A stretch of 43,592 bases of DNA. Source: JAAXVZ01 sp964392465 (lineage in GTDB: Archaea > Nanobdellota > Nanobdellia > Woesearchaeales > GW2011-AR15). Shown here piece after piece: positions 26,022-34,905 of the stretch. The stretch is taken from the NCBI GenBank assembly GCA_964392465.1, contig CAYMPC010000004.1, positions 1 to 43,592 of the forward strand, in the 5' to 3' direction. Position 1 is the first letter of the stretch; the number at the start of each line of letters is the position of its first letter. Position numbers and translations under genes: made by a program. Under the pieces are notes generated by a model, which saw nothing but the letters and a program-made list of their open reading frames with translations, ran no database searches and was not told the origin of the DNA.

Positions 26022-26624
26022 ATGCTTTTTCTAATGAAATTAATTATGAGGTTTTCAGAAATAGAAAAGCAACACTTACTAAAAGCCTGGGTGGCAATCA
26101 GTCTGGCTTTTGCTATTTTGATGTCAAATATAATTTCACCAGAATTTATTTTTTATTTTATTATTTCTCTTTTTACTGTAGGTATAGGTTTTTTATTACA
26201 TGAGCTAGCACATAAATTAATGGCTCAGAAATACGGGTGTGTTGCAGAATTTAGGGCAGATGATAAAATGTTAATCTTTGCGGTTTTTTCCGCTTTTTTT
26301 GGATTTATTTTTGCAGCACCCGGAGCAGTACTTATATATGGTAAGATAAACAAAGAAAAAAACGGAAAAATATCCTTAGCAGGACCGCTTACAAATTTTA
26401 TTTTAGCTTTGTTTTTTTTGATTTTCACCTTTATACTTTCTTCTGAGAGCTTATTTTTCTCTATTTTTAATTATGGTTTTCAGATAAATTCATTTATAGC
26501 GCTATTTAACTTAATTCCTTTCATGAATTTAGATGGGGAAAAAATAGTAAAATGGAACAAACCAATATATTTCAGTTTTTTAATTTTGACATCAGCACTT
26601 GTTTTTATTCCTAGGTTTTTGTAA
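26022..26624 (+). CDS. M50-family membrane metalloprotease (site-2 protease-like)
   Basis: This 200-aa polytopic protein has HELAH (H60, E61, H64) inside a transmembrane helix. A second motif, NLIPFMNLDG (D171 as third zinc ligand), is in a later helix. This is the signature of intramembrane zinc proteases. It is a minimal core without PDZ or CBS domains. Targets of such enzymes include membrane-bound regulators; the anchored winged-helix protein at 36 kb could be a candidate, but nothing in the sequence proves it. The start could also be Met5 (26034) or Met9 (26046), as no ribosome-binding sequence decides. Confidence 0.85.
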   Translation: MLFLMKLIMRFSEIEKQHLLKAWVAISLAFAILMSNIISPEFIFYFIISLFTVGIGFLLHELAHKLMAQKYGCVAEFRADDKMLIFAVFSAFFGFIFAAPGAVLIYGKINKEKNGKISLAGPLTNFILALFFLIFTFILSSESLFFSIFNYGFQINSFIALFNLIPFMNLDGEKIVKWNKPIYFSFLILTSALVFIPRFL

Positions 26625-26706
26625 ATCTTTATAATCTTTTAAATTATCAAATATTAAAAACATATATCTTTTTATATAAACTTAATTTTGGAGTCTTATA
26701 TAAACT

Positions 26707-26715
26707 GAGGGGGAG
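26707..26715 (+). promoter_or_regulatory. strong Shine-Dalgarno of the parvulin gene
   Basis: GAGGGGGAG lies 5 nt before the ATG at 26721. Two TATA-like elements (about 26669-26680 and 26694-26705) lie upstream, so this gene has a leader unlike most here. Confidence 0.7.
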
Positions 26716-26720
26716 TTATA

Positions 26721-27872
26721 ATGGAGAAAAATACTGCTAAAGACATTCCTAAAAAAAAGAACGGTAAAAAAGACATCGAGGCAAGAAAAGAAGCAATTTC
26801 CAAAATAAATATGACAAAAGTTACAAATTTAGGCTTGCTTGCTGTTTTGATTTTGTTGATATCATTTACTTCTGGGATAATCTTTCTTAATAGTACGGAG
26901 ATAAATATAACAGAGAGCACGCCCTTATTTATAAAAAAAATTATTGAAGCAAATAATAATCTTTTTCAAAGAACATCAGAAGTGAAACCAGCAGCAGTGG
27001 TAAATAATGAGCCAATTACAATGGAAGAACTTGAAAAAGAATATTACTATTATAGTCAATTTACTTCAAGTACAAAGAGTAAAGTTTTATCTCAAATGAT
27101 TGATGAAAAGATATTAATTCAAGAGGCATTAAAAAAGAATTTTAATTTTACCTCAGAGCAAGTTAAAGAAGAGATAGCAAAGGAGCTGGAAATTCAGGAA
27201 AAAACACAACAAGATCTGGAAGAAATGCTGGTTTATGTTAACTATACCTTTGAAGATTTTGAAAATAAATACATGAGAGTTATGTTAATATCAGCATTGT
27301 TAAATGAAACAGTCTTTAATAGTGTTAATGTTTCAGACGAAGAAATTAATGATTATTATTTTGAAAATAGCGACTTCTTCAAAATACCTGAAAGAGTAAA
27401 TGTAAGCCATATATTAATATGCCATAATCAAAGTACATCATGTTTTAGCGATATAACTAAAGAAGATGCCCTTAAAAAGGCAAAAGAGATTAGAACAAGG
27501 CTTAATGATACTAATTTTGCAGAAATGGCAAGACAAAATTCTGATGAACCTGCAGCAAATATAACTGGAGGAGCTTTGCCAGGCACATACATTCCAGGAT
27601 ATGTTATTATGCTGGATCCATATGACAAAACCTTTTTGAATGCTACTTTTGAGTTGAACACAGGAGAGGTTTCTCAACCAGTTGAGACAGAGTATGGCTA
27701 CCATTTAATAAAAGTGTATGATAAACAGAGTGAAGAGCTAATAGATATAAAGGAAGTTTATGATGAAATAAATAATACTTTAACCTCTCAAAAAGAGCAG
27801 GAAAAATTCGCAGAATATATGGGGTTGCTGAAGAACAATTCAGTAATAATGATCTTTTTAGAAAATAATTAA
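26721..27872 (+). CDS. membrane-anchored parvulin-type peptidyl-prolyl isomerase
   Basis: This 383-aa protein has a basic N-terminus (1-40), one transmembrane helix (about 43-62), a SurA-like helical region (90-235), and a parvulin domain (about 245-355). The latter has VSHILI, a GGALPGTYIPG loop and EYGYHLIKV. Parvulins catalyse cis-trans proline isomerisation and chaperone folding of exported proteins. The topology places the domain outside the membrane, where it could serve the many secreted proteins coded here. A variable Cys-containing loop (CHNQSTSC) sits after the first strand. The N-x-S/T sequons suggest it may be glycosylated. Confidence 0.9.
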   Translation: MEKNTAKDIPKKKNGKKDIEARKEAISKINMTKVTNLGLLAVLILLISFTSGIIFLNSTEINITESTPLFIKKIIEANNNLFQRTSEVKPAAVVNNEPITMEELEKEYYYYSQFTSSTKSKVLSQMIDEKILIQEALKKNFNFTSEQVKEEIAKELEIQEKTQQDLEEMLVYVNYTFEDFENKYMRVMLISALLNETVFNSVNVSDEEINDYYFENSDFFKIPERVNVSHILICHNQSTSCFSDITKEDALKKAKEIRTRLNDTNFAEMARQNSDEPAANITGGALPGTYIPGYVIMLDPYDKTFLNATFELNTGEVSQPVETEYGYHLIKVYDKQSEELIDIKEVYDEINNTLTSQKEQEKFAEYMGLLKNNSVIMIFLENN

Positions 27873-27929
27873 ATTTTTTATTCTTTTTTAAATAAAAATA
27901 TACATAATATATATACTAGTAGCGAAAAG

Positions 27930-27937
27930 TATATATA
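27930..27937 (+). promoter_or_regulatory. TATA box deciding the start of the 27960 gene
   Basis: TATATATA is centred 26 nt before the ATG at 27960. The ATG at 27942 is only 5 nt from the box and would not be on the transcript. Confidence 0.6.
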
Positions 27938-27959
27938 GGAAATGTGTTTCATAAGAGAT

Positions 27960-28577
27960 ATGGGAAAAAAACTTCCTCATTTCATATTTCTAATTGCAGT
28001 TTTATGTATCTTTGCTATAGGTTACTTCTATTTTTTCCAATTGTCTCCTACTTTTGTTGAAAAACCTTATCTTGAAAAGCCACTTTTTTTTGAAGAAAAA
28101 GAAGAAATTACACCTGAGCACTTAATTTTTTTGCTCAATGAAATTGATGCATTTAAACTTCATGAAATACCTTTTACTGGAGAGAAGCCAGTGATAGAAG
28201 TAGTCATAGAAAATGAAAAGCGATTTTTTACTGTTGATAATCATCAAGTTATAGACTCTACACAAAATTCTGCGGACATAAAGATTGTAACAGCTAAAAA
28301 AACAATTATAAGTATATTTAACCTAGAAAATAGCCAAGATGCAATAATTAGTGCATTAAAAGAAGGAAATATTAATATAGAGTTGCTTGAAGATGAGAAA
28401 ACACTTGCCCTAAAAGGATATAAAGTAATCTATGATATACTTTCCTTAAACACTAATGAGATAACAGGACAAGCAATATATAAATTAAATCCAGTAAGAA
28501 TATCAAGAAGCATAAATCTTTCTGTACTTATCTTTTTTTCACTTATTTTGGGATTAATACTAGAAAAAGAGATATAA
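27960..28577 (+). CDS. two-helix membrane protein of unknown function
   Basis: I do not recognise this gene. The predicted 205-aa protein has an N-terminal transmembrane helix (about 8-26), an extracytoplasmic alpha/beta domain (about 50-165), and a C-terminal transmembrane helix near its end. The middle domain alternates short strands and helices (VIEVVIENEKRFF, SADIKIVTAKKT, EGNINIELLEDE) and vaguely recalls SCP2-like lipid-binding folds; that is a weak impression. I chose the ATG at 27960 because of the TATA spacing. It is flanked by the parvulin gene upstream and a convergent orphan downstream. Confidence 0.55.
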   Translation: MGKKLPHFIFLIAVLCIFAIGYFYFFQLSPTFVEKPYLEKPLFFEEKEEITPEHLIFLLNEIDAFKLHEIPFTGEKPVIEVVIENEKRFFTVDNHQVIDSTQNSADIKIVTAKKTIISIFNLENSQDAIISALKEGNINIELLEDEKTLALKGYKVIYDILSLNTNEITGQAIYKLNPVRISRSINLSVLIFFSLILGLILEKEI

Positions 28578-28588
28578 AAAATTAAAAT

Positions 28589-29167
28589 TTATTTTTCTTT
28601 AATCAGATTATATTTTTTCAAGGTCTCTTTGTAAATTTTATAATCTTCAGAATCCTTGAATTCTCTGATTGTTTTAGGAGGTAGCATCAATAGCCATTTA
28701 TTTTGAATTTTTAAAACTTCTTTTATGTCCTTGCTTATTTTAGGAGTTTCTTTTTCATCATAATCAGCTTCTTTTATTTCTTCCTCTTCCGCAGATTCAG
28801 AAAACCAAGATTTTATTGTGCTAAAAAAGCATTTTTTCTTTTCTTTTTTTACTTTTTCTTCTGCTTTTTCAGAATACTCTTCTAGCTCTTTTTCCTCTAT
28901 ACGCTCTTCTTCTCTTTCTTCTTTACTCATTGGTTTCTCCTCTTCCTTTTCTTCTTCTCCTATGATAAAATCCAAAAACTTTTGGAAAATACCTTTCTTT
29001 TCAGAGTAATATTCTTTTTCCTCTTTTTTGAAGTCTTTTTCAGCTGCCTTTTCTTCTGCAACCTTTTTCTCTTTTTTCTTCTCTTTTTTTTTTACAACTG
29101 GCTTTTTTACTCTTGAAATATATGATTCCATATCTGCATTGAAGTTTTTTTGGTTAATTTTTATCAC
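28589..29167 (-). CDS. Lys/Glu-rich cytoplasmic protein, unknown function
   Basis: This 192-aa protein is dominated by long runs of Lys and Glu (about 20-120) that would form a charged helix or disordered region. The more ordered C-terminal segment (about 140-190) contains KWLLMLPPKTIREF and YKIYKETLKKYNLI. There is no signal peptide or transmembrane helix. The KKCFF segment and two Phe-rich patches could contact the membrane. It is convergent with the upstream membrane protein and divergent from the pilin operon. Low complexity makes homology claims unsafe, but intact reading frame and a conserved-looking tail support a real gene. Confidence 0.6.
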   Translation of the reverse strand: MIKINQKNFNADMESYISRVKKPVVKKKEKKKEKKVAEEKAAEKDFKKEEKEYYSEKKGIFQKFLDFIIGEEEKEEEKPMSKEEREEERIEEKELEEYSEKAEEKVKKEKKKCFFSTIKSWFSESAEEEEIKEADYDEKETPKISKDIKEVLKIQNKWLLMLPPKTIREFKDSEDYKIYKETLKKYNLIKEK

Positions 29168-29268
29168 CTTAATTATATGCAGATAATAACTTGTTAGTAT
29201 TTAAATCTTTTTTCCTTATACTAATCAGTTTTAGTGATTATTTGGGTATGTTTAGGTATGCCGACAAA

Positions 29269-29276
29269 TTTATATA
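29269..29276 (+). promoter_or_regulatory. TATA box of the pilin operon
   Basis: TTTATATA is centred about 28 nt before the first pilin ATG (29300), giving a leaderless start. Just upstream, GGTATG occurs twice (near 29245 and 29255), a possible regulator site. Confidence 0.6.
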
Positions 29277-29299
29277 CTAACTCAAGATAAAAAAAGAAT

Positions 29300-29716
29300 A
29301 TGAAAAGGGGTCAGGTAAGTGTTGAGTTTCTAACAGTCTTTGGATTTGTTTTTTTGATGACAATTCCTCTTATAATCATCTTTTTTGATCAAGCAGGTGG
29401 TGTTCAGGATGCAATTTCAGAAAACCATATTAGGAATATCGCTATAAAAATAACAGACAAGGCAGAATCGATATATTATTCAGGTGAACCATCAAAAACA
29501 ACATTGAAAGCATATTTTCCTGAGAAAATAGAATCAATTAACATAACAAGCAGGACAATATTTTTTAATTATAATACTGCCAAAAATATTCTTCATTCAA
29601 TTGAAGTTGTCTCTCTTGTGAATATTTCAGGTAATTTATCTTCAAAAGCAGGTATTCATTATATTCAAATAGAAGCAAAAGAAGGGGGAGTATTGATATA
29701 TGAGAGCGCAGGTTAG
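29300..29716 (+). CDS. small prepilin with class III signal peptide
   Basis: This 138-aa protein starts MKRGQVSVEF. Cleavage after Gly4 would leave Gln at +1 and Glu at +5, followed by a hydrophobic helix (to about residue 30), the classic archaeal type IV pilin pattern. The rest is a small beta-rich head with several N-x-S/T sequons (residues NIT, NIS, NLS). It is the first gene of a five-gene pilin-type operon; its end overlaps the next prepilin by 17 nt. It needs an archaeal prepilin peptidase, which is not in this window. Confidence 0.88.
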   Translation: MKRGQVSVEFLTVFGFVFLMTIPLIIIFFDQAGGVQDAISENHIRNIAIKITDKAESIYYSGEPSKTTLKAYFPEKIESINITSRTIFFNYNTAKNILHSIEVVSLVNISGNLSSKAGIHYIQIEAKEGGVLIYESAG

Positions 29717-30077
29717 TATTGAATTTATGTATATGATAATGGCAGCCACAATGATGATTATACTCTTTACAGTAATCTTTTCTGAAATTTATCAAGACAA
29801 CTTAAGAGATAAAAAGGCAATCATCTTTGAAGATTTTGGTTATAGCATACAAACAGAAGTTATAATGGCAGCTGAAGCAAAGCCAGGATATATGCGGAAT
29901 TTTACAGTCCCTGAAAAATTAGAAGGGTTTGGGTATGAGATTACTATTCTTAATTCAACCCTTTTAATCAATTATACAGACAACATATTTGAAATACCTA
30001 TACCAAAAACAAGCGGCAATCTAAAAAAAGGCCTTAATACTATCATAAATGAGAACAACTCAATTATTTTACGATGA
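29700..30077 (+). CDS. small prepilin with class III signal peptide
   Basis: This 125-aa protein starts MRAQVSIEF. Cleavage after Ala3 leaves Gln at +1 and Glu at +5, and the hydrophobic helix follows. The head carries sequons NFT, NST, NYT and NNS. It overlaps the preceding pilin gene by 17 nt and the next gene by 4 nt, so the genes are translated together. With the previous gene it probably forms a pair of minor pilins at the base or tip of the fibre. Confidence 0.85.
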   Translation: MRAQVSIEFMYMIMAATMMIILFTVIFSEIYQDNLRDKKAIIFEDFGYSIQTEVIMAAEAKPGYMRNFTVPEKLEGFGYEITILNSTLLINYTDNIFEIPIPKTSGNLKKGLNTIINENNSIILR

Positions 30078-30613
30078 GCAAATTAAAAAAAAAAAGCCAG
30101 ATATGGTATATTGATTTTATAATAGGTGTAACTATTTTTATTGTCATTCTAATTGTCGCTTTTAAATTTCTTTCTCTAAAATATCTTGAGCCAGAAAAAG
30201 AGATGTCTCAGATTATAAGAGAAGGAGAAAAAATATCGAATTATTTAATGACTCCGGGAATACCTTTTAATTGGAGCCAAGAACAAGTTGTTGTTATAGG
30301 TATTGTTTCTGAGAATAATGAAATTAACTTAACAAAATTAGACCAGTTAAAAAATATGAGCAAGGATGATTATACCAAAGTAAGGTTTCTTTTTGGTATT
30401 AAATCTGATTTTCTTTTGTTTTTCGAAGATAAAGATGAAAACATAATTAATCTTACAGATCAGGAATATATAGGAAAACCAGGACTTACTCTTCAAGATG
30501 TTTTGGATACCAAACCAGAAGATATGTTTACAATTATTAGATATGTTATATACAGGCATGATGACATTGCAGAGATAGTTGGCATGAAGGTTGTTATATG
30601 GAAAGAAAAATAA
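30074..30613 (+). CDS. pilin-like membrane-anchored protein
   Basis: This 179-aa protein has a basic leader KLKKKSQ, then a single hydrophobic helix (about 14-33). The Ser8/Gln9 junction resembles a class III site, with the acidic residue (Asp14) at +6 rather than +5. Processing is therefore uncertain. The extracellular domain contains sequons NWS, NLT and NMS. It overlaps its upstream neighbour by 4 nt and the vWA gene by 16 nt, and it probably takes part in the same surface assembly. Confidence 0.75.
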   Translation: MSKLKKKSQIWYIDFIIGVTIFIVILIVAFKFLSLKYLEPEKEMSQIIREGEKISNYLMTPGIPFNWSQEQVVVIGIVSENNEINLTKLDQLKNMSKDDYTKVRFLFGIKSDFLLFFEDKDENIINLTDQEYIGKPGLTLQDVLDTKPEDMFTIIRYVIYRHDDIAEIVGMKVVIWKEK

Positions 30614-33348
30614 TAAAAAAAAGCAAGAGAGAAATTAATAAAAAGTATAAAAGAGGGATTTATTTTACTTTAGATGCACTTTTTGCTACAATCTTAATAG
30701 GATTAGCGTTAATACTCTCTTCAAAATATTTCATAACAGATATAAAACAACCACAGATAATATATTATTCTCAGGACATTATAAATTGCCTTTCTAATAT
30801 AAAAACATCAGAAGTCAATGACACTTATATAAACTCTTTGATACTTTCGGGAGAGATAATTAATCCAAACAATACGGTTATAGAACAGATTGGTGAATTT
30901 TATGTATTAAATCAGACAGAAAAGGCTACAAATCTTTCAGCCACTTTAAGTCAGAGATTAATTCCTGAAAAATATGGTATAGAAATCCTTGTTGCTAACA
31001 ATAGGATTTATTATAATGAATCTGAGCAAGATGCGGTAAAAGAACTTATAGCATCAAGAAGACTTATATCAGGTATAGAAGAAAACAAACCATTAAAAGG
31101 CGCTACCTCAAAAGTATTTTTGGAAGGAATAAAAAACAAAAAATTTTCCTCTTATCTCTATTTTGGCGGTTTTATCGGGCAAGGGAACATAACAACGAAT
31201 TTAACAGGTATTCCAACAGATGCAGATATATTAAATATTGAGATAGAGGTGGATGCAGGAGATGATTTTGATTTGTTTATTAATGATAATTTTTGTGATT
31301 CTTTTATAATAACTTCTGGGCAAACAATTGCAGAAAGATGGAATATTAGTTCATGTAAGGATAAAATTGTAACAGGGAATAACAAGTTTGATATTTATTT
31401 TAATAAAAATATCAGTAAATCCTACATTGCAGGAGGATTTATTAAAGTAGATTATCATACTCAAGAATTGAGCGGTTACTTTGAAGGTCATAAAATAAAA
31501 TATCATTTTCCAGGAATAAAAGGAATTACGAACCTTTTTGATGCGTTTTATGTACCGGGAACAATAACTAGCATGGAACTTTTTATGCATTTCAAAGCAA
31601 ATGAAACATCTTATTTGACAGTAGGCAATAAAGTAATCCATCAATGGCCAGGATCTGAGTTTGAACAAGACTATCTTATTTTAAACTCTAGTTTAGGAAC
31701 ATCCTTTTACTCAGATTTAGCCAGTGAGTTTGAATTGTTTAGCAATAATACTGTTCCAATAAGATTTGCATCATATGAAGATATTACATACCAAATAACA
31801 GGAGGGAGCGCAGATGTTGTTCTTATAACAGATATTTCTGGAAGTATGAAAAAATCAGTAGAAGATTGGAGTCTGGCAGCATCTGCAGCAGACTGTAATG
31901 ATCCTGCCTTATATACAGATGCAAAAACAAGAAGAGCAAGAGCAGCAATTTGTATGGATTATTTGTTTACAGATATAGTTATGAACTATACAGGTAATAG
32001 ATTATGGCCAATTTATATAAGAGATGACAGTATTATTAATTATACAAGCAGTCCATCAAGCAAATCGCTTGTAGAGCAAAGCTTAGATGCTTGGTATAAT
32101 GATCAAGGGAAAGGAAAAACATGTTTAGCGTGTGCAATAAATCAGGCCTATGATCTGCTTAATCATTACAGTAATTCGTCTAGAAATAAATTTATTGTTT
32201 TGATGACAGATGGCTGTCCTACACATTGTGCACAGGGCTCTTGCACCAGCACTTCTTTTATATACGGGGTGAAACAATGTGAAGGTCTTTGTGATGTTCC
32301 TGGAGGATGTGGGGATATAGATGCAGAATGTACAGAATGCACAAATAATGATGGAGCAGCAGATAATACTTTATATTCTGCACAAAGAGCAAGGGATGAT
32401 TTGAATGTAACAATTTATACTATAGGGTTTGGTCCTGTAGATGATTGCTTGCTGGCAAATGGAACACTTGCACAAGTTGCAGAAATAGGTAATGGCACAT
32501 ATCAATATAGTAAAAACATAAGTGAGCTTAAGCTTATCTACCAAAATATCTCTTATGAAATTTTAGAAGTGGCAAAGCAATATGCGCAAGTTGTCAGCAT
32601 TAAAGAAATAGGAAACATAACAGAATCTACTTTATATTCTGATTCTTATATTGAAGTAGAATATATTCCAATAGCAGAACAACCAGCATTTGATGAGATA
32701 GCAGTTGCAATTGAAGAACCAAAATTTACTTCATGTACACCATCATTTAATATTCCTACTGGATTAAGGGTAACAGATGCAAAAGTTACTTCCTATTCAG
32801 GCGAGCATTGGACAGAAGCAGTTAATATAAATAATAATAATGTCTACAATTTATCAAATTTCCTATTAGACTATGTAAAACTCGGTGATCCTTTTTTTGT
32901 TTATGTTCCAATCAATAATATCATTGAAGGAGACAATACTCTTTTTATTGAAACAGCAGATACACCAATTAATAAAACAGGATGCTCCTACAACGACACT
33001 ATTATTTATACTGGCTTAATAAAATCATCTATCTCTTATGCAGATGTTTTGCCTAATTCAGAAGGATGCACTTGGGAATTAGAATTTGAAGATGGAACAA
33101 TATCTAATATAAAAGTACCAAAGACTTATTCAGGCACAAAGATATGCAATTATGCAACAGCAACCTACGATAGAAATGATTCGATAGATTCTGCAGCTTA
33201 CTTATTATTTTATAGTCTTGATTATGATCATGACGGAAAAATATATGTGAATATAGACCAATATAATCTTGCTGTAAATGCAATTTCAGTTAGAATGATT
33301 CCTTATCCTTGGGGCCCTGTTGTTGCTGAAGTGAGAATATGGAAATAA
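30598..33348 (+). CDS. vWA-domain surface protein with pilin-like N-terminus
   Basis: This 916-aa protein has a basic leader of about 20 residues, GIYFTLDALFATILIGLAL as membrane helix (to about 43), and a long beta-rich region. A von Willebrand A domain follows (about 405-660). The metal site DISGS (in VVLITDISGSMKKS, near 412-418) and VLMTDG are intact. A Cys-rich segment of about ten Cys lies inside the vWA domain, between the TDG strand and the next helix. Beta domains follow to the end. vWA proteins in pilus operons of other organisms often are tip adhesins; that role is inferred here from context. Sequons are numerous. Confidence 0.8.
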   Translation: MERKIIKKSKREINKKYKRGIYFTLDALFATILIGLALILSSKYFITDIKQPQIIYYSQDIINCLSNIKTSEVNDTYINSLILSGEIINPNNTVIEQIGEFYVLNQTEKATNLSATLSQRLIPEKYGIEILVANNRIYYNESEQDAVKELIASRRLISGIEENKPLKGATSKVFLEGIKNKKFSSYLYFGGFIGQGNITTNLTGIPTDADILNIEIEVDAGDDFDLFINDNFCDSFIITSGQTIAERWNISSCKDKIVTGNNKFDIYFNKNISKSYIAGGFIKVDYHTQELSGYFEGHKIKYHFPGIKGITNLFDAFYVPGTITSMELFMHFKANETSYLTVGNKVIHQWPGSEFEQDYLILNSSLGTSFYSDLASEFELFSNNTVPIRFASYEDITYQITGGSADVVLITDISGSMKKSVEDWSLAASAADCNDPALYTDAKTRRARAAICMDYLFTDIVMNYTGNRLWPIYIRDDSIINYTSSPSSKSLVEQSLDAWYNDQGKGKTCLACAINQAYDLLNHYSNSSRNKFIVLMTDGCPTHCAQGSCTSTSFIYGVKQCEGLCDVPGGCGDIDAECTECTNNDGAADNTLYSAQRARDDLNVTIYTIGFGPVDDCLLANGTLAQVAEIGNGTYQYSKNISELKLIYQNISYEILEVAKQYAQVVSIKEIGNITESTLYSDSYIEVEYIPIAEQPAFDEIAVAIEEPKFTSCTPSFNIPTGLRVTDAKVTSYSGEHWTEAVNINNNNVYNLSNFLLDYVKLGDPFFVYVPINNIIEGDNTLFIETADTPINKTGCSYNDTIIYTGLIKSSISYADVLPNSEGCTWELEFEDGTISNIKVPKTYSGTKICNYATATYDRNDSIDSAAYLLFYSLDYDHDGKIYVNIDQYNLAVNAISVRMIPYPWGPVVAEVRIWK

Positions 33349-33364
33349 AGAGGAAAAAAACAAA

Positions 33365-34348
33365 ATGAACTCAAAAAAAGGAGTTTTTTTTACATTTATT
33401 GCACTTTTCATAATAATCCTAATAGTAGCAGTTATCTCCACTAATGAAAAATATCGATATAGAGAAAAAAGCGAGTCTATTTATACAAGAGTAAGGACAA
33501 TGAATACGTTTATAGATGATTTTGAAAAAGATTTGGATAGAGAGATGTATATAGGAGGATACAGAGCCTTACTTAGTATGAATTCTTATATAAGGCAAAT
33601 AGAAGATTATGTTTCAGACTTTGATACGATTTTCTCAGAAATCTTAATAAATGGCTCAGCTAATGGAACACAGATTGATTTTATGTTTCAAAATGAGACA
33701 GGATATCAAAAAGGGGCAGATCTTAAAAGCTGGCTTCAAAGAATCAATGAAAAAGCATCCCAAATGAACATAGAAGTTACAGTTGATATAACTAATATAA
33801 GTATGATACAAAGATCTCCTTGGTCAGTAGTTTTAATCTTTAATCTTACTGCTTATATAATTGATATGAAAGGATTGGCAACATGGAAAATAGATAGGGT
33901 TTATGAAAAAGAGTTTTCTATTCTTGGATTTGAGGATCCTATGTATATAGTTGAAACAAAAGATAAAGTCACTAATATTATCAATATAACTCCAGATACA
34001 GATTTTATTGATGATGCCACTATGCAAACAGATGTTCTTGAGGCACATATAGCTAATTCTTATTACATTAATAATAACAATGCTCCAAGCTATTTAATGA
34101 GATTTACAGGCAATATGTCTCCTTCTCCATATGGAATTGAAAGCCTGGTTAACCTTGACTATTTGGATGTACAAGGGATACAACCCTTTAGGAGATCAAT
34201 AGTTGATTATATCTATTTCTCAGATATAATTACTGCAGATTATTGTAATGTTACAGGAACAGACCTTCCTTCTTGGTTCAGGATAGATGATACAAGTGCA
34301 ATACTTTATGAAGCAGATAAATTAAGTATGACTAACTGTACAATATGA
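33365..34348 (+). CDS. membrane-anchored extracellular protein of the pilin operon
   Basis: This 327-aa protein starts MNSKKGVFFTFIALFIII, a basic leader with KKG followed by a hydrophobic helix, resembling the other pilin-type genes but with no acidic residue at +5. A helical stretch (about 30-90) and beta-rich domain follow, with sequons such as NGS, NIT and NMS. It lies 16 nt after the vWA gene and its stop overlaps the next gene by 4 nt. I do not recognise its family; position suggests a structural or assembly partner of the vWA protein. Confidence 0.7.
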   Translation: MNSKKGVFFTFIALFIIILIVAVISTNEKYRYREKSESIYTRVRTMNTFIDDFEKDLDREMYIGGYRALLSMNSYIRQIEDYVSDFDTIFSEILINGSANGTQIDFMFQNETGYQKGADLKSWLQRINEKASQMNIEVTVDITNISMIQRSPWSVVLIFNLTAYIIDMKGLATWKIDRVYEKEFSILGFEDPMYIVETKDKVTNIINITPDTDFIDDATMQTDVLEAHIANSYYINNNNAPSYLMRFTGNMSPSPYGIESLVNLDYLDVQGIQPFRRSIVDYIYFSDIITADYCNVTGTDLPSWFRIDDTSAILYEADKLSMTNCTI

Positions 34349-34689
34349 TAAAAAACAAAACTAAACATAAAATTTTATGCCAAGAACAAAAGATTTTAAG
34401 AAGTGTCTTTTCAAAAGCAATAGGGTTGATGTTCTCTAAAAGAATAATAGACAAAGGTCTTGTTTTTGTTTTTGACAAACAGATGAAAGTTGACCTGCAT
34501 ATGTTTTTTGTCTTTTTCCCTATTGATGTTATTTTTTTGGATGAAGATAAAAAAGTAGTTGATTTGAAAAAAGAGTTTAGGCCATTTACAATATATCTTT
34601 CTAAAGAAAAAGCAAAGTATATCATTGAGCTTCCTGAAAAGACAATAGATAAATCAAAAACAGAGATAGGTGATAAGATAGAATTTTGA
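34345..34689 (+). CDS. stand-alone DUF192 protein
   Basis: This 114-aa protein matches the DUF192 pattern: KAIGLMFSKRI, GLVFVFDK, LHMFFVFFPIDVIFLD and a C-terminal IIELPEKT...KIGD-like strand. It is slightly short, and the usual WM in FWM is replaced by HMFF. No signal peptide is present. DUF192 function is not well established. It overlaps the upstream gene by 4 nt, so it is co-translated with the pilin operon. A second copy is fused to a phosphatidyltransferase at 24.9 kb. Confidence 0.85.
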   Translation: MIKNKTKHKILCQEQKILRSVFSKAIGLMFSKRIIDKGLVFVFDKQMKVDLHMFFVFFPIDVIFLDEDKKVVDLKKEFRPFTIYLSKEKAKYIIELPEKTIDKSKTEIGDKIEF

Positions 34690-34710
34690 AAAAAGTAAAA
34701 AAATAAAAAA

Positions 34711-34905
34711 TTAAATCATCTCTCCAATTTCTACTTCCTCGTTTTGATCAACAAGCTGCGAAGCAATATATCCTGTTGTTTCTGATTCAGGCTCTAGCTC
34801 TGAACCAGTATCCTGCTGAGGTGTAGTATCTGCTTCTTTTGTACATGAAACAACAAATAAGCTAGCTATCAACAACAAAGAAATAACAATTATTGCAGTT
34901 TTCAT
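34711..34905 (-). CDS. small secreted lipoprotein
   Basis: This 64-aa protein has a signal peptide ending in a lipobox-like FVVSC (C21), then a Thr/Glu/Gln-rich, acidic tail. It would be lipid-anchored on the outer membrane face. Its ATG overlaps the stop of the upstream gene by 4 nt (ATGA), so it is coupled with the secreted helical protein. Function is unknown. Confidence 0.75.
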   Translation of the reverse strand: MKTAIIVISLLLIASLFVVSCTKEADTTPQQDTGSELEPESETTGYIASQLVDQNEEVEIGEMI

